64,000 nt of DNA, taken from positions 3,665,288 through 3,729,287 of the forward strand of contig WLWT01000001.1 of NCBI GenBank assembly GCA_012103455.1, written 5' to 3'. Under the pieces are notes generated by a model, which saw only the letters and a program-made list of their open reading frames with translations, ran no database searches and was not told the DNA's origin. Below, piece after piece: positions 19,246-27,812 of this stretch. The DNA is from Gammaproteobacteria bacterium (GTDB lineage Bacteria > Pseudomonadota > Gammaproteobacteria > HK1). Position numbers and translations under genes: made by a program. Within the stretch, counting starts at the first letter, position 1; each line of letters begins with the position of its first letter.

Positions 19246-19881
19246 CTACCTCGAACCGTGCTCGGCGTACGATGACATTGCTGCCAAGACTTCAGACAAG
19301 GAGCGTCGAGCACCGGTTTGAAGATATTCCATAGCTTCTAGAGCTCCTTCATGGGCGCGCTCACTGGATCCGGCGACACAATCTTCTATCACCCTACAGA
19401 AGTAGTCGGATTGGTGACCATCCACGAAGGTGTAATGTACACATACGTTCGTTAGACCTCCGCACAACAGTAGCGTTTGTACGCGTAGGCCTCGGAGCAG
19501 AATCTCGAAGTCTGTTCCGAAGAATGCCGAGTATCTTCTTTTCTTGATTAGGTAATCTGTAGGCCTGAATCCCGTTTGCTCAATAGCAATTTCGGTCTCT
19601 GGATTGTCTTCAAGGCAGTGAACCGTTTCACTACCGTCAAGTTCACGACCGAAGTCCACCAAATCCGGCCTGTGAACTTCTTGAATGAATATCACGGGTA
19701 TATCTGTGGAACGGGCCAGGTCAATTGCTTGCCTAGAAGCAAGCATGCGTTCGGCATAATCCGGCATATGCGGAATTGCCCGGGTCTTTTTTTCGACGAA
19801 CGTTCCAGCTTGGATATCGATCACAATCAGCGCTGGCTTTCCGACGATTATCGGATGCGGCGCAACCTCACTCATGTCCAT
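19246..19881 (-). CDS. Isochorismatase-like cysteine hydrolase (integron cassette gene)
   Basis: A cysteine-hydrolase-fold protein of about 211 residues. The catalytic triad is visible: Asp in LIVIDIQAG, Lys in LIKKRRYSAF, and the nucleophile Cys in LLLCGGLTNVCVHYT with the family cis-peptide before it. Members hydrolyse isochorismate, nicotinamide, N-carbamoyl compounds or ureido acids; the exact substrate is unclear. A longer frame starts at 19923, but that overlaps attC1, so the start is more likely Met at 19881 or 19875. It lies between two attC sites in cassette orientation. Confidence 0.85.
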   Translation of the reverse strand: MDMSEVAPHPIIVGKPALIVIDIQAGTFVEKKTRAIPHMPDYAERMLASRQAIDLARSTDIPVIFIQEVHRPDLVDFGRELDGSETVHCLEDNPETEIAIEQTGFRPTDYLIKKRRYSAFFGTDFEILLRGLRVQTLLLCGGLTNVCVHYTFVDGHQSDYFCRVIEDCVAGSSERAHEGALEAMEYLQTGARRSLSEVLAAMSSYAEHGSR

Positions 19882-19921
19882 TGAAAACCTCAGAAGGCGA
19901 ATTCGAGTCGGAGGTGAATCC

Positions 19922-20005
19922 ACCCAACGTTTGGGTTCAGCCGACGCAATGTAGCGTAGCCGAAGGCGAAGCGAAATTGCGGCCGGCTGGAACCCATTGT
20001 TGAAT
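19922..20005 (-). repeat. attC recombination site 1 (integron cassette)
   Basis: 84 bp bounded by ACCCAAC (RYYYAAC, 19922-19928) and GTTGAAT (GTTRRRY, 19999-20005). GGGTTCAGCCG (19933-19943) pairs with CGGCTGGAACCC (19984-19995), leaving one extra unpaired G, the usual polarity signal for the strand recombined by the integrase. It starts at the stop of the LRAT-like gene and precedes the isochorismatase-like gene. Confidence 0.85.
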
Positions 20006-20517
20006 TACTTGCTCAAAATTGCCCCAAGAATTAGCCCAAGGGACGCTCCTATTAAGCTATTCTTGACTGCATCTTCGCCTGATTTGGTGACAAACGCTCC
20101 TATCGCCGCTCCGGTTGCCGCTCCGGTTGCCGCTCCCTTGATTTTGGGGTCTGTTGCCTTTGAGGCTATGGCATAACTTACCGTAGCGAAAAGAGCCTGT
20201 TGAACTTGCGGGCTTGTAACTTCCACGCCACATACCTGTCTTACGAAGTGCTCACAATTATTGGTGAGTAAATGGTAGGACTTCTTATCCAGTATGAGAT
20301 TTTTGGCCCGTTCAATTATCTCTGGTACCGGTAGGCTGCCCGGAAGAATCCCGAGATCTATAATACTCTTCCCTGCTGAAAACTCGTCGTAAGAGACCAA
20401 CCCTCTACCGTTTCCAGTCTTGGAATTCTCGAACACGCCTCCCTCGCCATCGGAAATTCCGACATGTTCGTACAAGCCGTGGTCTACAACGAGTAGATGT
20501 CCAGCGGGGAAAATCAT
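20005..20517 (-). CDS. LRAT/NlpC-like protein with C-terminal glycine zipper (cassette gene)
   Basis: 170 residues. The N-terminal domain has the permuted papain-like LRAT signature: a His in YEHVGISDG (about residue 18) and NCEHF at 87-91 with the nucleophile C88. Such proteins are thiol acyltransferases, hydrolases or effectors. The C-terminus (about 125-170) is a Gly/Ala-zipper membrane segment (GAATGAATGAAIGAF, then SLIGASLGLILGAIL). It is the first cassette next to the integrase remnant, with its stop abutting attC1. The function in bacteria is uncertain; membrane attachment of the enzyme domain is inferred. Confidence 0.75.
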   Translation of the reverse strand: MIFPAGHLLVVDHGLYEHVGISDGEGGVFENSKTGNGRGLVSYDEFSAGKSIIDLGILPGSLPVPEIIERAKNLILDKKSYHLLTNNCEHFVRQVCGVEVTSPQVQQALFATVSYAIASKATDPKIKGAATGAATGAAIGAFVTKSGEDAVKNSLIGASLGLILGAILSK

Positions 20518-20626
20518 ATTTATTTCCTTTTCAAATTGAACAGTGTATTAGACGGACATGGAATATACTGCACTAGGCAGAGACTATCTAGTACGATATA
20601 TTCCTGGTTAACCCGATTCACCACGC

Positions 20627-20985
20627 ATCATCACTTCTCAGATGAACGCCCCATCCCATTGGCACAAATACCTTGGCACAAATACCTTAACCTGTTAGCC
20701 AAACAACAGCTGTCCGAAGGCGCGCGGCGTTGTTATGTCCGGCAGGTCGAAGGTTTGCTCAGAGCCTTCCCGGATAAATCATTGCCGGCTTTATCCAAGG
20801 CGGATATAGAGGCTTTTCTGCGAGATTTGCCGCGTCAACATCGATTACAGGATGGGCAGTTTAAGCAAGCAATGGATGCGTTGCGTTTATTACTTGGTTG
20901 GGTTAGCCGATACGCCTGCGGGTCAAGCTTGTGGATTGGTTGTTTTGGCGTGATGCGGCCCGGCCGCTTGAACCGGGCAATCGCG
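20627..20985 (+). pseudogene. intI: Integron integrase (IntI-type tyrosine recombinase), N-terminal remnant
   Basis: The plus frame reads IPWHKYLNLLAKQQLSEGA, RRCYVRQVEGLLRAFPDKS, ADIEAFLRDLPRQ and FKQAMDALRLLL. This is the SAM-like N-terminal domain of integron integrases. After a frameshift near 20915 the other frame continues VKLVDWLFWRDAARPLEPG, also typical of IntI. It then breaks off at a MITE end, so the catalytic domain (R-H-x-x-R, Tyr) is gone. It is divergent from the two cassettes, as intI normally is, which places a possible attI in 20518-20626. No clear start codon is seen. Confidence 0.75.
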
Positions 20986-21010
20986 GAAAAGTGCATCTTT
21001 AGAGGTGCCC
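20977..21010 (+). mobile_element. MITE remnant, one end
   Basis: GCAATCGCGGAAAAG ... TTTAGAGGTGCCC matches the right end of the 140-bp MITE seen elsewhere (for example 60297-60330). Only 34 bp remain, joined directly to the broken integrase. Confidence 0.75.
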
Positions 21011-21052
21011 TAAATTCCATGCATAGGCACTCAAGCCCATGCCCCGGCGCGC

Positions 21053-21334
21053 TTATTTTATCTCTACTTCTATAAAGGCGAACTCGAAATCATTGATATT
21101 GATGACATCATGCTCCACACCCGCGTCGCGGTAGTATGGCTCGCCTTGTTTGAGTTGCGCTGTAGCCGTCTGTCCACCGGGACCTACGATGGATAATTTG
21201 CCATCCATCATCGGCACCACCACGTAGTTCATCGTGTGACGGTGCCAACCGGTGGCGGCGCCAGGGGCGAACCGCCATTCGGTGACGCGGGTGCTGTTGT
21301 TGTCTATAAACACAGTGGACATTGCGGCAGTCAT
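21053..21334 (-). CDS. Small cupin-domain protein
   Basis: About 93 residues forming a single cupin barrel: GAATGWHRHTMNYVVVPM (metal-binding His pair), then GEPYYRDAGVEHDVIN with the third His. I chose Met at 21334 because AGGAGAG precedes it; the open frame begins 8 codons earlier. Such minimal cupins bind a metal and either sense or isomerise small molecules. It is followed by the ABC exporter on the same strand (gap 16 bases) and could be co-transcribed. Confidence 0.75.
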   Translation of the reverse strand: MTAAMSTVFIDNNSTRVTEWRFAPGAATGWHRHTMNYVVVPMMDGKLSIVGPGGQTATAQLKQGEPYYRDAGVEHDVININDFEFAFIEVEIK

Positions 21335-21350
21335 CTCAATCTCTCTCCTG

Positions 21351-24300
21351 CTATCCAAGCGCGCTGCCCTGGGATGCCACGGCCATCTGCCGGGCGGTCA
21401 ACCGGCTATACAGACCCCCGCGGGCTACTAGCTCATCATGGGTGCCGGTCTCATGTAGTGCACCATCGGTCATCACCACGATGTGCGCCGCTTGGCGCAC
21501 GGTGGATAAGCGATGGGCGATGATCAAAGTGGTGCGGCTTTGCATCAACACCTCCAGCGCGCCCATCACCGCAGCCTCATTCACCGCATCCAGATGCGAA
21601 GTGGCTTCATCTAGAATCAGTACCGGTGCATCTTTCAGAAAAGCCCGGGCGATGGCCACCCGCTGGCGCTGGCCGCCGGATAAGCGGGTACCGCGTTCAC
21701 CTACCTGGGTGTCCAAACCTTCAGGTAAAGCCGCCACGAACTCATCGAGCGAGGCCTGCTCCACCGCTTCCATGAGCTGTGCTTCGCTGGCCTGCGGATT
21801 GGCCATGAGCAGGTTCTCGCGCAGGCTCTGGTTGAATAGATAAGTCTCCTGACTGACCAGCGCCACGTGCGCCCGCAGATCGCTTAAGTCAAGCGCCGGC
21901 AACGCTTGCCCGAACAGGCGGATAGTCCCTTGCCCTGGATCCCAGAATCTAAGACACAGCTGCGCCGCCGTGGTCTTACCAGCACCCGATGGTCCCACCA
22001 GTGCCAGGCTCTGACCGGCCTCAACGGTAAAGCTCACCTTGTGCAACGCCGGGCGCACGGTCCCCGGATACTGAAAAGTAACGTTCTCGAACGCTATAGC
22101 GGTTGACTGGCTCATCTCCACCGCCTGCGGGTGTTCGGCGCAGCGCACCGCCACCGGCTCGTCGTGCACCTGGTGCAGGCGGCGCGTGGCGCCAAAAGTA
22201 TCGGCCAATTGCCGGCCTATGTGGGCGATCTCGGATACCGGTAGAAAACAAGACAGGGCGAGCAACGTGAGCAGGGGTAAAACGTCCGCCGCCAAAGTCC
22301 CCTGTTGCACCAGATAAGCACCACATAGGACCACTGCCAGTCCACCTAGACCGGTGGCCACCTCCAGTAGCGAGGTCTGCATGGAAAGATCATTGTAGAA
22401 CGGCAACCGCGCCGCCAAATGCCGTTCCACGCGCACCGCAAAAGCTTGCGCCCGTTCCTTGGCGCGCTGAAACGCCAGCACTTCGGCCAAGCCCTGCACC
22501 GTATCCACCACGAACGCGTTGAGCTCGCCGAGCGCTTCGCGATCGTTGGCGCCGAGGCCGTCCAGACGGGCGCGTACGGCGAACGGGCTCGCCGCCACCA
22601 GCAGCAAAAAAGGCACCAGCGTCACCGCTAGGGGCCAACCGAAAGCGGCTAAAGTCGCCAACACCAGCGCTGGCACCAATACGGCAACGAGCGCTGGCGC
22701 CACCGTGTGGGCAAAAAAGTATTCGACCATCTCCACGTCGTGGGTGGCCATGGCCACCAGATCGCCAGTGCGCCGGCGCACCAGATAAGCCGGCGCTAAC
22801 TGGTCCAGCTTCTGGTAAAGCGCGATTCTCATCTGCGCCAGCATCCTGAAGGCCAGGTCGTGGGCGACCCACGATTCGAGCCAATGCACGATACCGGCAA
22901 TGGGCGCCACCACCGCCAATATCCACAGCAAATGCTCGAACGGTTCGCCTTGCTTGACAGCCATGACGACGAATGCACCCACGATGCCTACACCGATGAG
23001 CGCCGCCACGCGGATGATGGCGAAGAGAAACGTCAACAACAGCTTGAAGCGCCAGGGCACCACGTGCGCGAACAGTGAGGCGATGGCTTGCGGCCAGGTC
23101 AAACCTTGCGCCGGCACGATGTCATCGCCGCTGCCGGCCTGGTCGATACCGCCCACTATACCGCCCGCTATAGGGGCATGGCGCTCTTTCGCCGACACCT
23201 CTGTAGCGTTATCCGGGGCGTTCTGCAACACCGTGGCGCCATCGACCCGGGTGCCATCGACCCGGGTGCCATCGACCCGGGTGCCATCGACCCGGGTGCC
23301 ATCGACCCGGGCACCATCCTGGGCTGGCCCTAACTGCGCCGCCATCAGCGTATGGTAGCGCCCGCGCCTGGCTACCAGTTCATCGTGGCTACCCTCCTCC
23401 ACCACCTGGCCATCACTCAGCACTGCAATCCTGTCAGCGCCGATCACACTGGATAAGCGATGGGCGATGATCAATGTAGTGCGCCCGGCCATGAGCCGGT
23501 CCAGCGCCTGCTGAATGACGGCTTCATTGTCCGCATCAACGGCCGATAGCGCCTCATCCAATACCAACACAGGCGCATCGCGCAGTAGCGCTCTGGCGAT
23601 GGCGATACGCTGGCGCTGGCCGCCGGACAAACGGATCCCGCGCTCGCCGATGACGGTCTCATACCCCTTGGGCAAGGCCATGATGAAATCGTGCGCGTTA
23701 GCATCGCGGGCGGCTTGCTCCATCGCCTCCTCACTGGCTGACGGCTCGCCGAAGCGCAGGTTCTCCGCCACCGTGCCGTGAAAGAGATAAGTCTCTTGAG
23801 AGACAACGGCTAGGTGACGGTACAGATCATCGCTGGTGAGTTCGCGTATATTCACGCCGCCCAATTTGACCTGGCCACTGTCCGGAGCATGAAAACGCAG
23901 CAGCAGTTTGACCAGCGAACTCTTACCGCAGCCGCTAGGCCCCACTACCCCTACCCGCTCGCCAGGGGCCAGCGCGAGGCTAAGGTGTTGATGGATACTG
24001 CGCCCGGAGCCGGGGTAAGAAAAAACGATGTCATCAAAGTGCACGCAGGGGCTCAAGTCCCCCGCCACCGCCCGCGGGACCGCCGGGGCTTGGATAGGAG
24101 GGCTGGCATCCAGTACGCAGAAGATACCAGCGGCGGCGGACTGCCCCATCATGCCGTTGTGCAACAACGCCCGCAGCTCGCGCTGGGGCCTGAATACTTC
24201 TATACCCGCCAGCAAGACGATGAGCAGGGTGCTGAGTTCCATCACTCCCGCTTCCACGCGGTACGCGCCTACCCCCAAGGCCACCGCCGCGCCTACCGCC

Positions 24301-25049
24301 AGCCCGGTGTCGGTAAGGCCGCGGGTTAACGAATTGGTCGCCAGCACCCACATGGTGGTCTTGAATACGGCGTGGGCCCGCTCCGCCAACAACTCTCCCC
24401 GGCGCTCGCTTTGGCCAAAGGATTTCAGCGTGGCCAGACCCTGAAGGCTGTCCAGAAATTCCGCCGCGAAAGCGGCGTACGCCCGCTGTCTTCTCTTGGC
24501 GTTATCCGCGTCCCAGCGGTGGAATACCGAAGGCACCACCAAGGTCACCAGCGCGAAGACCAGCAGCACTGCGGCGAGCACCCCATCGAGCGGCACCAGC
24601 AGCAAGAAGATGACCACCGGCGTCAATAGAGCCACCGCCAGTTGCGGCAGGTACTCGCCGAACCAAACCTCCAACTGTTCAACGCCTTCCACCAGCGCCA
24701 ACAGCACCTCACCGGTTCTCGAGTGGCCGAAATGGGCAGGGCCTAGCGCAATCACCTGGGCGTGCAGCCGCTCGCGTAGCGCCACCTGCACCCGGGCCGC
24801 GGTGCGGTGCGCCACCCTCTTGCGCCAATGTTCAAGCCAACCGCGCACCAGCATCACGAGGGCCACAACAACGATCGGCAACACCAAGTCACTCAGGGCG
24901 TGCCCGGCATAGATCTGGGCGATCAACCAGCCGAGCAAGCCAAGGCGCACAATGCCCACAACGGCGGCGAAAATGCCGATCAATACACAATAAGCCATGG
25001 CCCCACGGCTACCTGCCGTGAGGCGCCACAGGCGGCGATCAAAGAACAT
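21351..25049 (-). CDS. Fused double ABC exporter (CydDC-like, two TMD-NBD halves)
   Basis: 1232 residues containing two complete ABC half-exporters in one chain. Half 1: six TM helices (residues 1-310), Walker A GPSGCGKSS near 368, signature LSGGQRQRIAIARALL, Walker B VLVLDEALSAVD. Half 2: TMD from about 665, Walker A GPSGAGKTT near 1018, signature LSGGQRQRVAIARAFL, Walker B VLILDEATSHLD. The WFGEYLPQL motif resembles CydD, which exports thiols, but most such proteins are two polypeptides. A linker with VDGTR repeats joins the halves. Start ATG 25049 has only a weak ribosome site. The substrate is unknown. Part of the first NBD is copied at 46.7 kb. Confidence 0.85.
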   Translation of the reverse strand: MFFDRRLWRLTAGSRGAMAYCVLIGIFAAVVGIVRLGLLGWLIAQIYAGHALSDLVLPIVVVALVMLVRGWLEHWRKRVAHRTAARVQVALRERLHAQVIALGPAHFGHSRTGEVLLALVEGVEQLEVWFGEYLPQLAVALLTPVVIFLLLVPLDGVLAAVLLVFALVTLVVPSVFHRWDADNAKRRQRAYAAFAAEFLDSLQGLATLKSFGQSERRGELLAERAHAVFKTTMWVLATNSLTRGLTDTGLAVGAAVALGVGAYRVEAGVMELSTLLIVLLAGIEVFRPQRELRALLHNGMMGQSAAAGIFCVLDASPPIQAPAVPRAVAGDLSPCVHFDDIVFSYPGSGRSIHQHLSLALAPGERVGVVGPSGCGKSSLVKLLLRFHAPDSGQVKLGGVNIRELTSDDLYRHLAVVSQETYLFHGTVAENLRFGEPSASEEAMEQAARDANAHDFIMALPKGYETVIGERGIRLSGGQRQRIAIARALLRDAPVLVLDEALSAVDADNEAVIQQALDRLMAGRTTLIIAHRLSSVIGADRIAVLSDGQVVEEGSHDELVARRGRYHTLMAAQLGPAQDGARVDGTRVDGTRVDGTRVDGTRVDGATVLQNAPDNATEVSAKERHAPIAGGIVGGIDQAGSGDDIVPAQGLTWPQAIASLFAHVVPWRFKLLLTFLFAIIRVAALIGVGIVGAFVVMAVKQGEPFEHLLWILAVVAPIAGIVHWLESWVAHDLAFRMLAQMRIALYQKLDQLAPAYLVRRRTGDLVAMATHDVEMVEYFFAHTVAPALVAVLVPALVLATLAAFGWPLAVTLVPFLLLVAASPFAVRARLDGLGANDREALGELNAFVVDTVQGLAEVLAFQRAKERAQAFAVRVERHLAARLPFYNDLSMQTSLLEVATGLGGLAVVLCGAYLVQQGTLAADVLPLLTLLALSCFLPVSEIAHIGRQLADTFGATRRLHQVHDEPVAVRCAEHPQAVEMSQSTAIAFENVTFQYPGTVRPALHKVSFTVEAGQSLALVGPSGAGKTTAAQLCLRFWDPGQGTIRLFGQALPALDLSDLRAHVALVSQETYLFNQSLRENLLMANPQASEAQLMEAVEQASLDEFVAALPEGLDTQVGERGTRLSGGQRQRVAIARAFLKDAPVLILDEATSHLDAVNEAAVMGALEVLMQSRTTLIIAHRLSTVRQAAHIVVMTDGALHETGTHDELVARGGLYSRLTARQMAVASQGSALG
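23236..23310. repeat. 15-bp minisatellite, 5 units, inside the ABC gene
   Basis: Four identical units GTGCCATCGACCCGG and one variant run head to tail. Read on the gene strand they encode (R/T)VDG repeats of five residues in the linker between the two exporter halves. Units in multiples of three keep the frame when copy number changes. Confidence 0.95.
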
Positions 25050-25103
25050 GGTGATCAGACAACACTGTACATGCCCCAGTTAGTCCGCTTTAGCCGCTTT
25101 CCC

Positions 25104-26528
25104 TCAATCAACCGGCGGGTGCTTATCGCACCAACGGGTCTCACGCTCATAGGCCGCTGCCACCCGGTACACCATGGGCTCATCGAAGGCACGGCCAACG
25201 ATCTGCATGGCCAGCGGTAAACCCTCGGCGCTGAACCCGATGGGTACGCTGATGGCCGGATGGCCGGTGAGGTTAAACGGCGTGCGGGCTTGGCGCGGAT
25301 ACAGCTTGGCGCAGGCTTGGGTATCCTTGATGGGGAAGGCCGGCTCCATACTGGAGGCGGTGATCAGCACGTCGTAATCATGCAGCAGCGCGCTCATTTC
25401 ATCGCGCAACTGCACGCGTTTGCGCAGCGCCTGCACGTAGTCCACTGCTCTTAAAAAAGCACCCGGTAACAGCCGCTGGCGGGTCAGCTCAGCGTAGTCC
25501 TGCGGCCGTTCGCGTAAATCTTTTTCATGCACTGCGTACGCCTCGCACAGCAAAATAATGCGGTTGCAATCGGCGAATGCCTGAAGGGGGCGCGTGCTCA
25601 CGTCCGCCACCACCGCGCCCAGCGACTCGAGTACGCCTAGAGCGGTATCTATAGCGCCGCCCATCGCCTCGCTGGCCACCCTATCACGGGCGAAAAAATG
25701 CCGGATAACGCCGATCTTAAGCCCGGCAATAGCGCTGCCCAGAGCACGGGTATAGTCCATGGGCGCGAGCGCGGCGCAACCTGGATCGGCGGCGTCGTAA
25801 CCGGCCAAAATGTTCAGGGCAGCAGCATTCTCCTCCACCGTACGGGTAAGCGGTCCCACGTGATCCAAGCTAAATGACAACGGCACCACACCGCGCCGGC
25901 TCACCAACCCGTAGGTAGGCTTGATGCCGACCACACCACAAGCGCTGGCCGGATTGCGCACCGAACCGCCGGTGTCTGTGCCAAGCGCCAGTGGCACGTA
26001 ACCGGCCGCCACCGCGGCGCCGGAACCGCTAGACGAGCCGCCGGGCATGCACGCGGTATTCCAAGGATTGCGCGCCGGTGGCCATGGCAAGTCAAAGCAG
26101 GGGCCGCCTAGGGCAAACTCATGGGTAGACAACTTGGCCAACACAATACCGCCGGCCGCTTGCAGCCGGCGGGTCACCTCGGCGTCCGCGGCGGCCACGT
26201 GCTGCGCCATCACTTGCGAATGGGCGGTGGTCGGTAAACCGGCCACATCAATGATGTCTTTGAGCGCGAACGGTACGCCGTGCAACGGCCCCAGTGTCTC
26301 ACCCAGCGCCGTTTTATCTGACATTAAGGCCCGCTCCGCCGCATGGGCGCGGCTTAAAGCCCGCTCCGCGCATACGTGCAGTGTGGCATTGAGTTTGCCA
26401 TCCAACGCTTCGATGCGCGCCAATTGCGCCTCACAGTAGGCGACCGGAGAGAGTGCCTTGTGGCGTATACGCCGGGCTGCCTCCAACCAACTGAGATAGG
26501 CCAAATCGGAATTGTCCAAAGTGCTCAT
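25104..26528 (-). CDS. Amidase-signature hydrolase (AtzE-like)
   Basis: 474 residues, normal length for the amidase-signature family. The Ser-cisSer-Lys triad is visible: K90 in FALKDIIDVAG, S165 in PGGSSSGSGAA and nucleophile S189 in GTDTGGSVRNP. These enzymes hydrolyse amides; with a DUF4089/AtzG-type partner the closest role is that of AtzE, 1-carboxybiuret hydrolase. The start ATG overlaps the stop of the AtzG-like gene by four bases (ATGA), so the pair is translationally coupled. The substrate specificity is inferred. Confidence 0.85.
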   Translation of the reverse strand: MSTLDNSDLAYLSWLEAARRIRHKALSPVAYCEAQLARIEALDGKLNATLHVCAERALSRAHAAERALMSDKTALGETLGPLHGVPFALKDIIDVAGLPTTAHSQVMAQHVAAADAEVTRRLQAAGGIVLAKLSTHEFALGGPCFDLPWPPARNPWNTACMPGGSSSGSGAAVAAGYVPLALGTDTGGSVRNPASACGVVGIKPTYGLVSRRGVVPLSFSLDHVGPLTRTVEENAAALNILAGYDAADPGCAALAPMDYTRALGSAIAGLKIGVIRHFFARDRVASEAMGGAIDTALGVLESLGAVVADVSTRPLQAFADCNRIILLCEAYAVHEKDLRERPQDYAELTRQRLLPGAFLRAVDYVQALRKRVQLRDEMSALLHDYDVLITASSMEPAFPIKDTQACAKLYPRQARTPFNLTGHPAISVPIGFSAEGLPLAMQIVGRAFDEPMVYRVAAAYERETRWCDKHPPVD

Positions 26529-26758
26529 CGCGCCTGCTCATCGCCGTGAGCAGCGCGAAAGACGTGGGCCGGCTCGGCCGCCCGATCGGCGATGATTTCA
26601 CGGCGCGACTGGTAACCCATCGCCGAGCGGGCGGCGGCCAGTACCTCACGCCGGTGATCAGCGAGCGCTTTGTCCAACCCAGCGGCCCGCGCCAACGCCT
26701 CGAACAGAGCCTCATCGTCCACGGCTATTGCCTCCCGGAATCGCCCATCGTCCGTCAA
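26525..26758 (-). CDS. DUF4089/AtzG-like small subunit
   Basis: 77 residues, mostly helical, directly upstream of and overlapping the amidase by 4 bases. DUF4089 proteins (AtzG) bind and stabilise AtzE-type amidases. The length, position and helical pattern (DDEALFEALARAAGLD ... HRREVLAAARS) match. An intact two-subunit amidase is therefore likely. Confidence 0.7.
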   Translation of the reverse strand: MTDDGRFREAIAVDDEALFEALARAAGLDKALADHRREVLAAARSAMGYQSRREIIADRAAEPAHVFRAAHGDEQAR

Positions 26759-26849
26759 CCGCCAGCCCGTCTACCGCAGGACCCGCTAGCGGTTATGCTT
26801 TAGCCGCTGTGGCGCAGCCCATCGCCGTAGCCACTGCAATCAGCTCCAA

Positions 26850-27116
26850 TCATCTACGCCATGCGCCGTCTTCACTAGGGGCCAACTGCGCGTTCGCCCG
26901 CTGGCTGTCATCGCGTTGGCGGTCATCGCGTTGGCGGTCATCAATGGCGCGGTATCTAAACACGCCGGATTCAAACCGCTTGTTCGCGAGCGCCGTGGCC
27001 CGCGCCCAGAGCGCCGCCCAGTGGCGCACATGCGCCGCGCTACCCGCTGCGTAGCTAGGCGTAGGCGGCATCTGTTCAATGGCTCGAAATTTCCAAACCG
27101 GCATCGCCATACTCAC
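26850..27116 (-). CDS. Small protein overlapping the nucleotidyltransferase gene
   Basis: 88 residues starting at GTG 27116, which overlaps the TGA stop of the nucleotidyltransferase (GTGA). Conserved-looking elements: VWKFRAIEQMPPTPSY, HVRHWAALWARA and FRYRAIDD, a pattern I associate with small partner proteins encoded beside bacterial nucleotidyltransferases. The tail contains DDRQR repeats from a 15-bp minisatellite. Together with the kinase-like-fold enzyme it may be a toxin-antitoxin type pair, but I cannot name the family. Confidence 0.55.
   Translation of the reverse strand: MSMAMPVWKFRAIEQMPPTPSYAAGSAAHVRHWAALWARATALANKRFESGVFRYRAIDDRQRDDRQRDDSQRANAQLAPSEDGAWRR
26904..26948. repeat. 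15-bp minisatellite, about 3 units
   Basis: GCTGTCATCGCGTTG, GCGGTCATCGCGTTG and a partial third unit in tandem. On the gene strand it encodes DDRQR-type repeats and keeps the frame. Confidence 0.85.
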
Positions 27117-27583
27117 TGTTCGTCTAGTTTGAACTTAACGCGAAGCGCTTGCGCGTCCGACTTATCGAGGCTGCGTACCGTGTCTTTTTTCATCTGGTAC
27201 AGCGAAGCCGGCGCTGCAACATAAACATCCATTCCGGCGATATTCACCCGCTGGCGCTCGATATCATCAAAAGCCCACGCATCGCCGAGCCGCGCCACGA
27301 TGTCCAGATACAATTCGCCGCCCGGCGGCGCATAACGAACCACTGGATAGTCACCCAACAAATCATCCGCCGTAATCTCATCAATGGACGGATCGTCCCA
27401 CAATCTGTGCAGGGCGTTTCGCAATCGTCCGATATTGTCGGCATCAGGACGCACCATCAGATCAATGTCCTCCGTCGCCCGTACGATGCCGTGTACATTG
27501 AGCGCGGCCCCGCCGATCAACACATACTCCACGCCCGCACCCGCCAAGGCATGACAAATGCCGCGCAATTCATCGAGCGTCAT
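27113..27583 (-). CDS. Nucleotidyltransferase (MNT/AbiEii-like fold)
   Basis: 156 residues from ATG 27583 (MTLDELRGI). The nucleotidyltransferase core is clear: YVLIGGAALNVHG, then TEDIDLMVRPD with the two catalytic Asp residues, and LYLDIVARLGD with the third acidic residue. Proteins of this type add nucleotides to tRNA or proteins and are often the toxin of a two-gene module. It is followed with a 1-base-register overlap by the 88-residue gene. Its 5' portion is duplicated at 28.5 kb. Confidence 0.8.
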   Translation of the reverse strand: MTLDELRGICHALAGAGVEYVLIGGAALNVHGIVRATEDIDLMVRPDADNIGRLRNALHRLWDDPSIDEITADDLLGDYPVVRYAPPGGELYLDIVARLGDAWAFDDIERQRVNIAGMDVYVAAPASLYQMKKDTVRSLDKSDAQALRVKFKLDEQ

Positions 27584-27724
27584 CTGCGGTTGCCCGCCCA
27601 AGTGCCCATCGTTGGCCTACCGCCACCCAACCTGCCGCCACTCAGTCTACCGCCACTCAGTCTACTTCAGGCGCCGCCGGCCGCTGTGACTCAACCGGCA
27701 TTGACCCCGTTTAATGCCGGGGCT
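27435..27724. repeat. 290-bp direct repeat flanking the PIN/antitoxin module, left copy
   Basis: Matches 28496-28785 at a constant offset of 1061 bases with scattered substitutions. It holds the 5' part of the nucleotidyltransferase gene and a 15-bp minisatellite with unit CCGCCACTCAGTCTA (about 27618-27662). The 771 bases between the copies carry the toxin-antitoxin pair. Confidence 0.9.
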
Positions 27725-27812
27725 GTGGAGACACCGGAGCGGTATTGAAGTCAGGTGTCTCCATTTTCAAACACCCCTTAAAGCGATCACTTGAATCGTA
27801 ACATCAAACTCT

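Noticed and set aside
23236..23310. Short tandem repeats as a CRISPR array
   Set aside because: Units are contiguous with no spacers and code for a protein linker.
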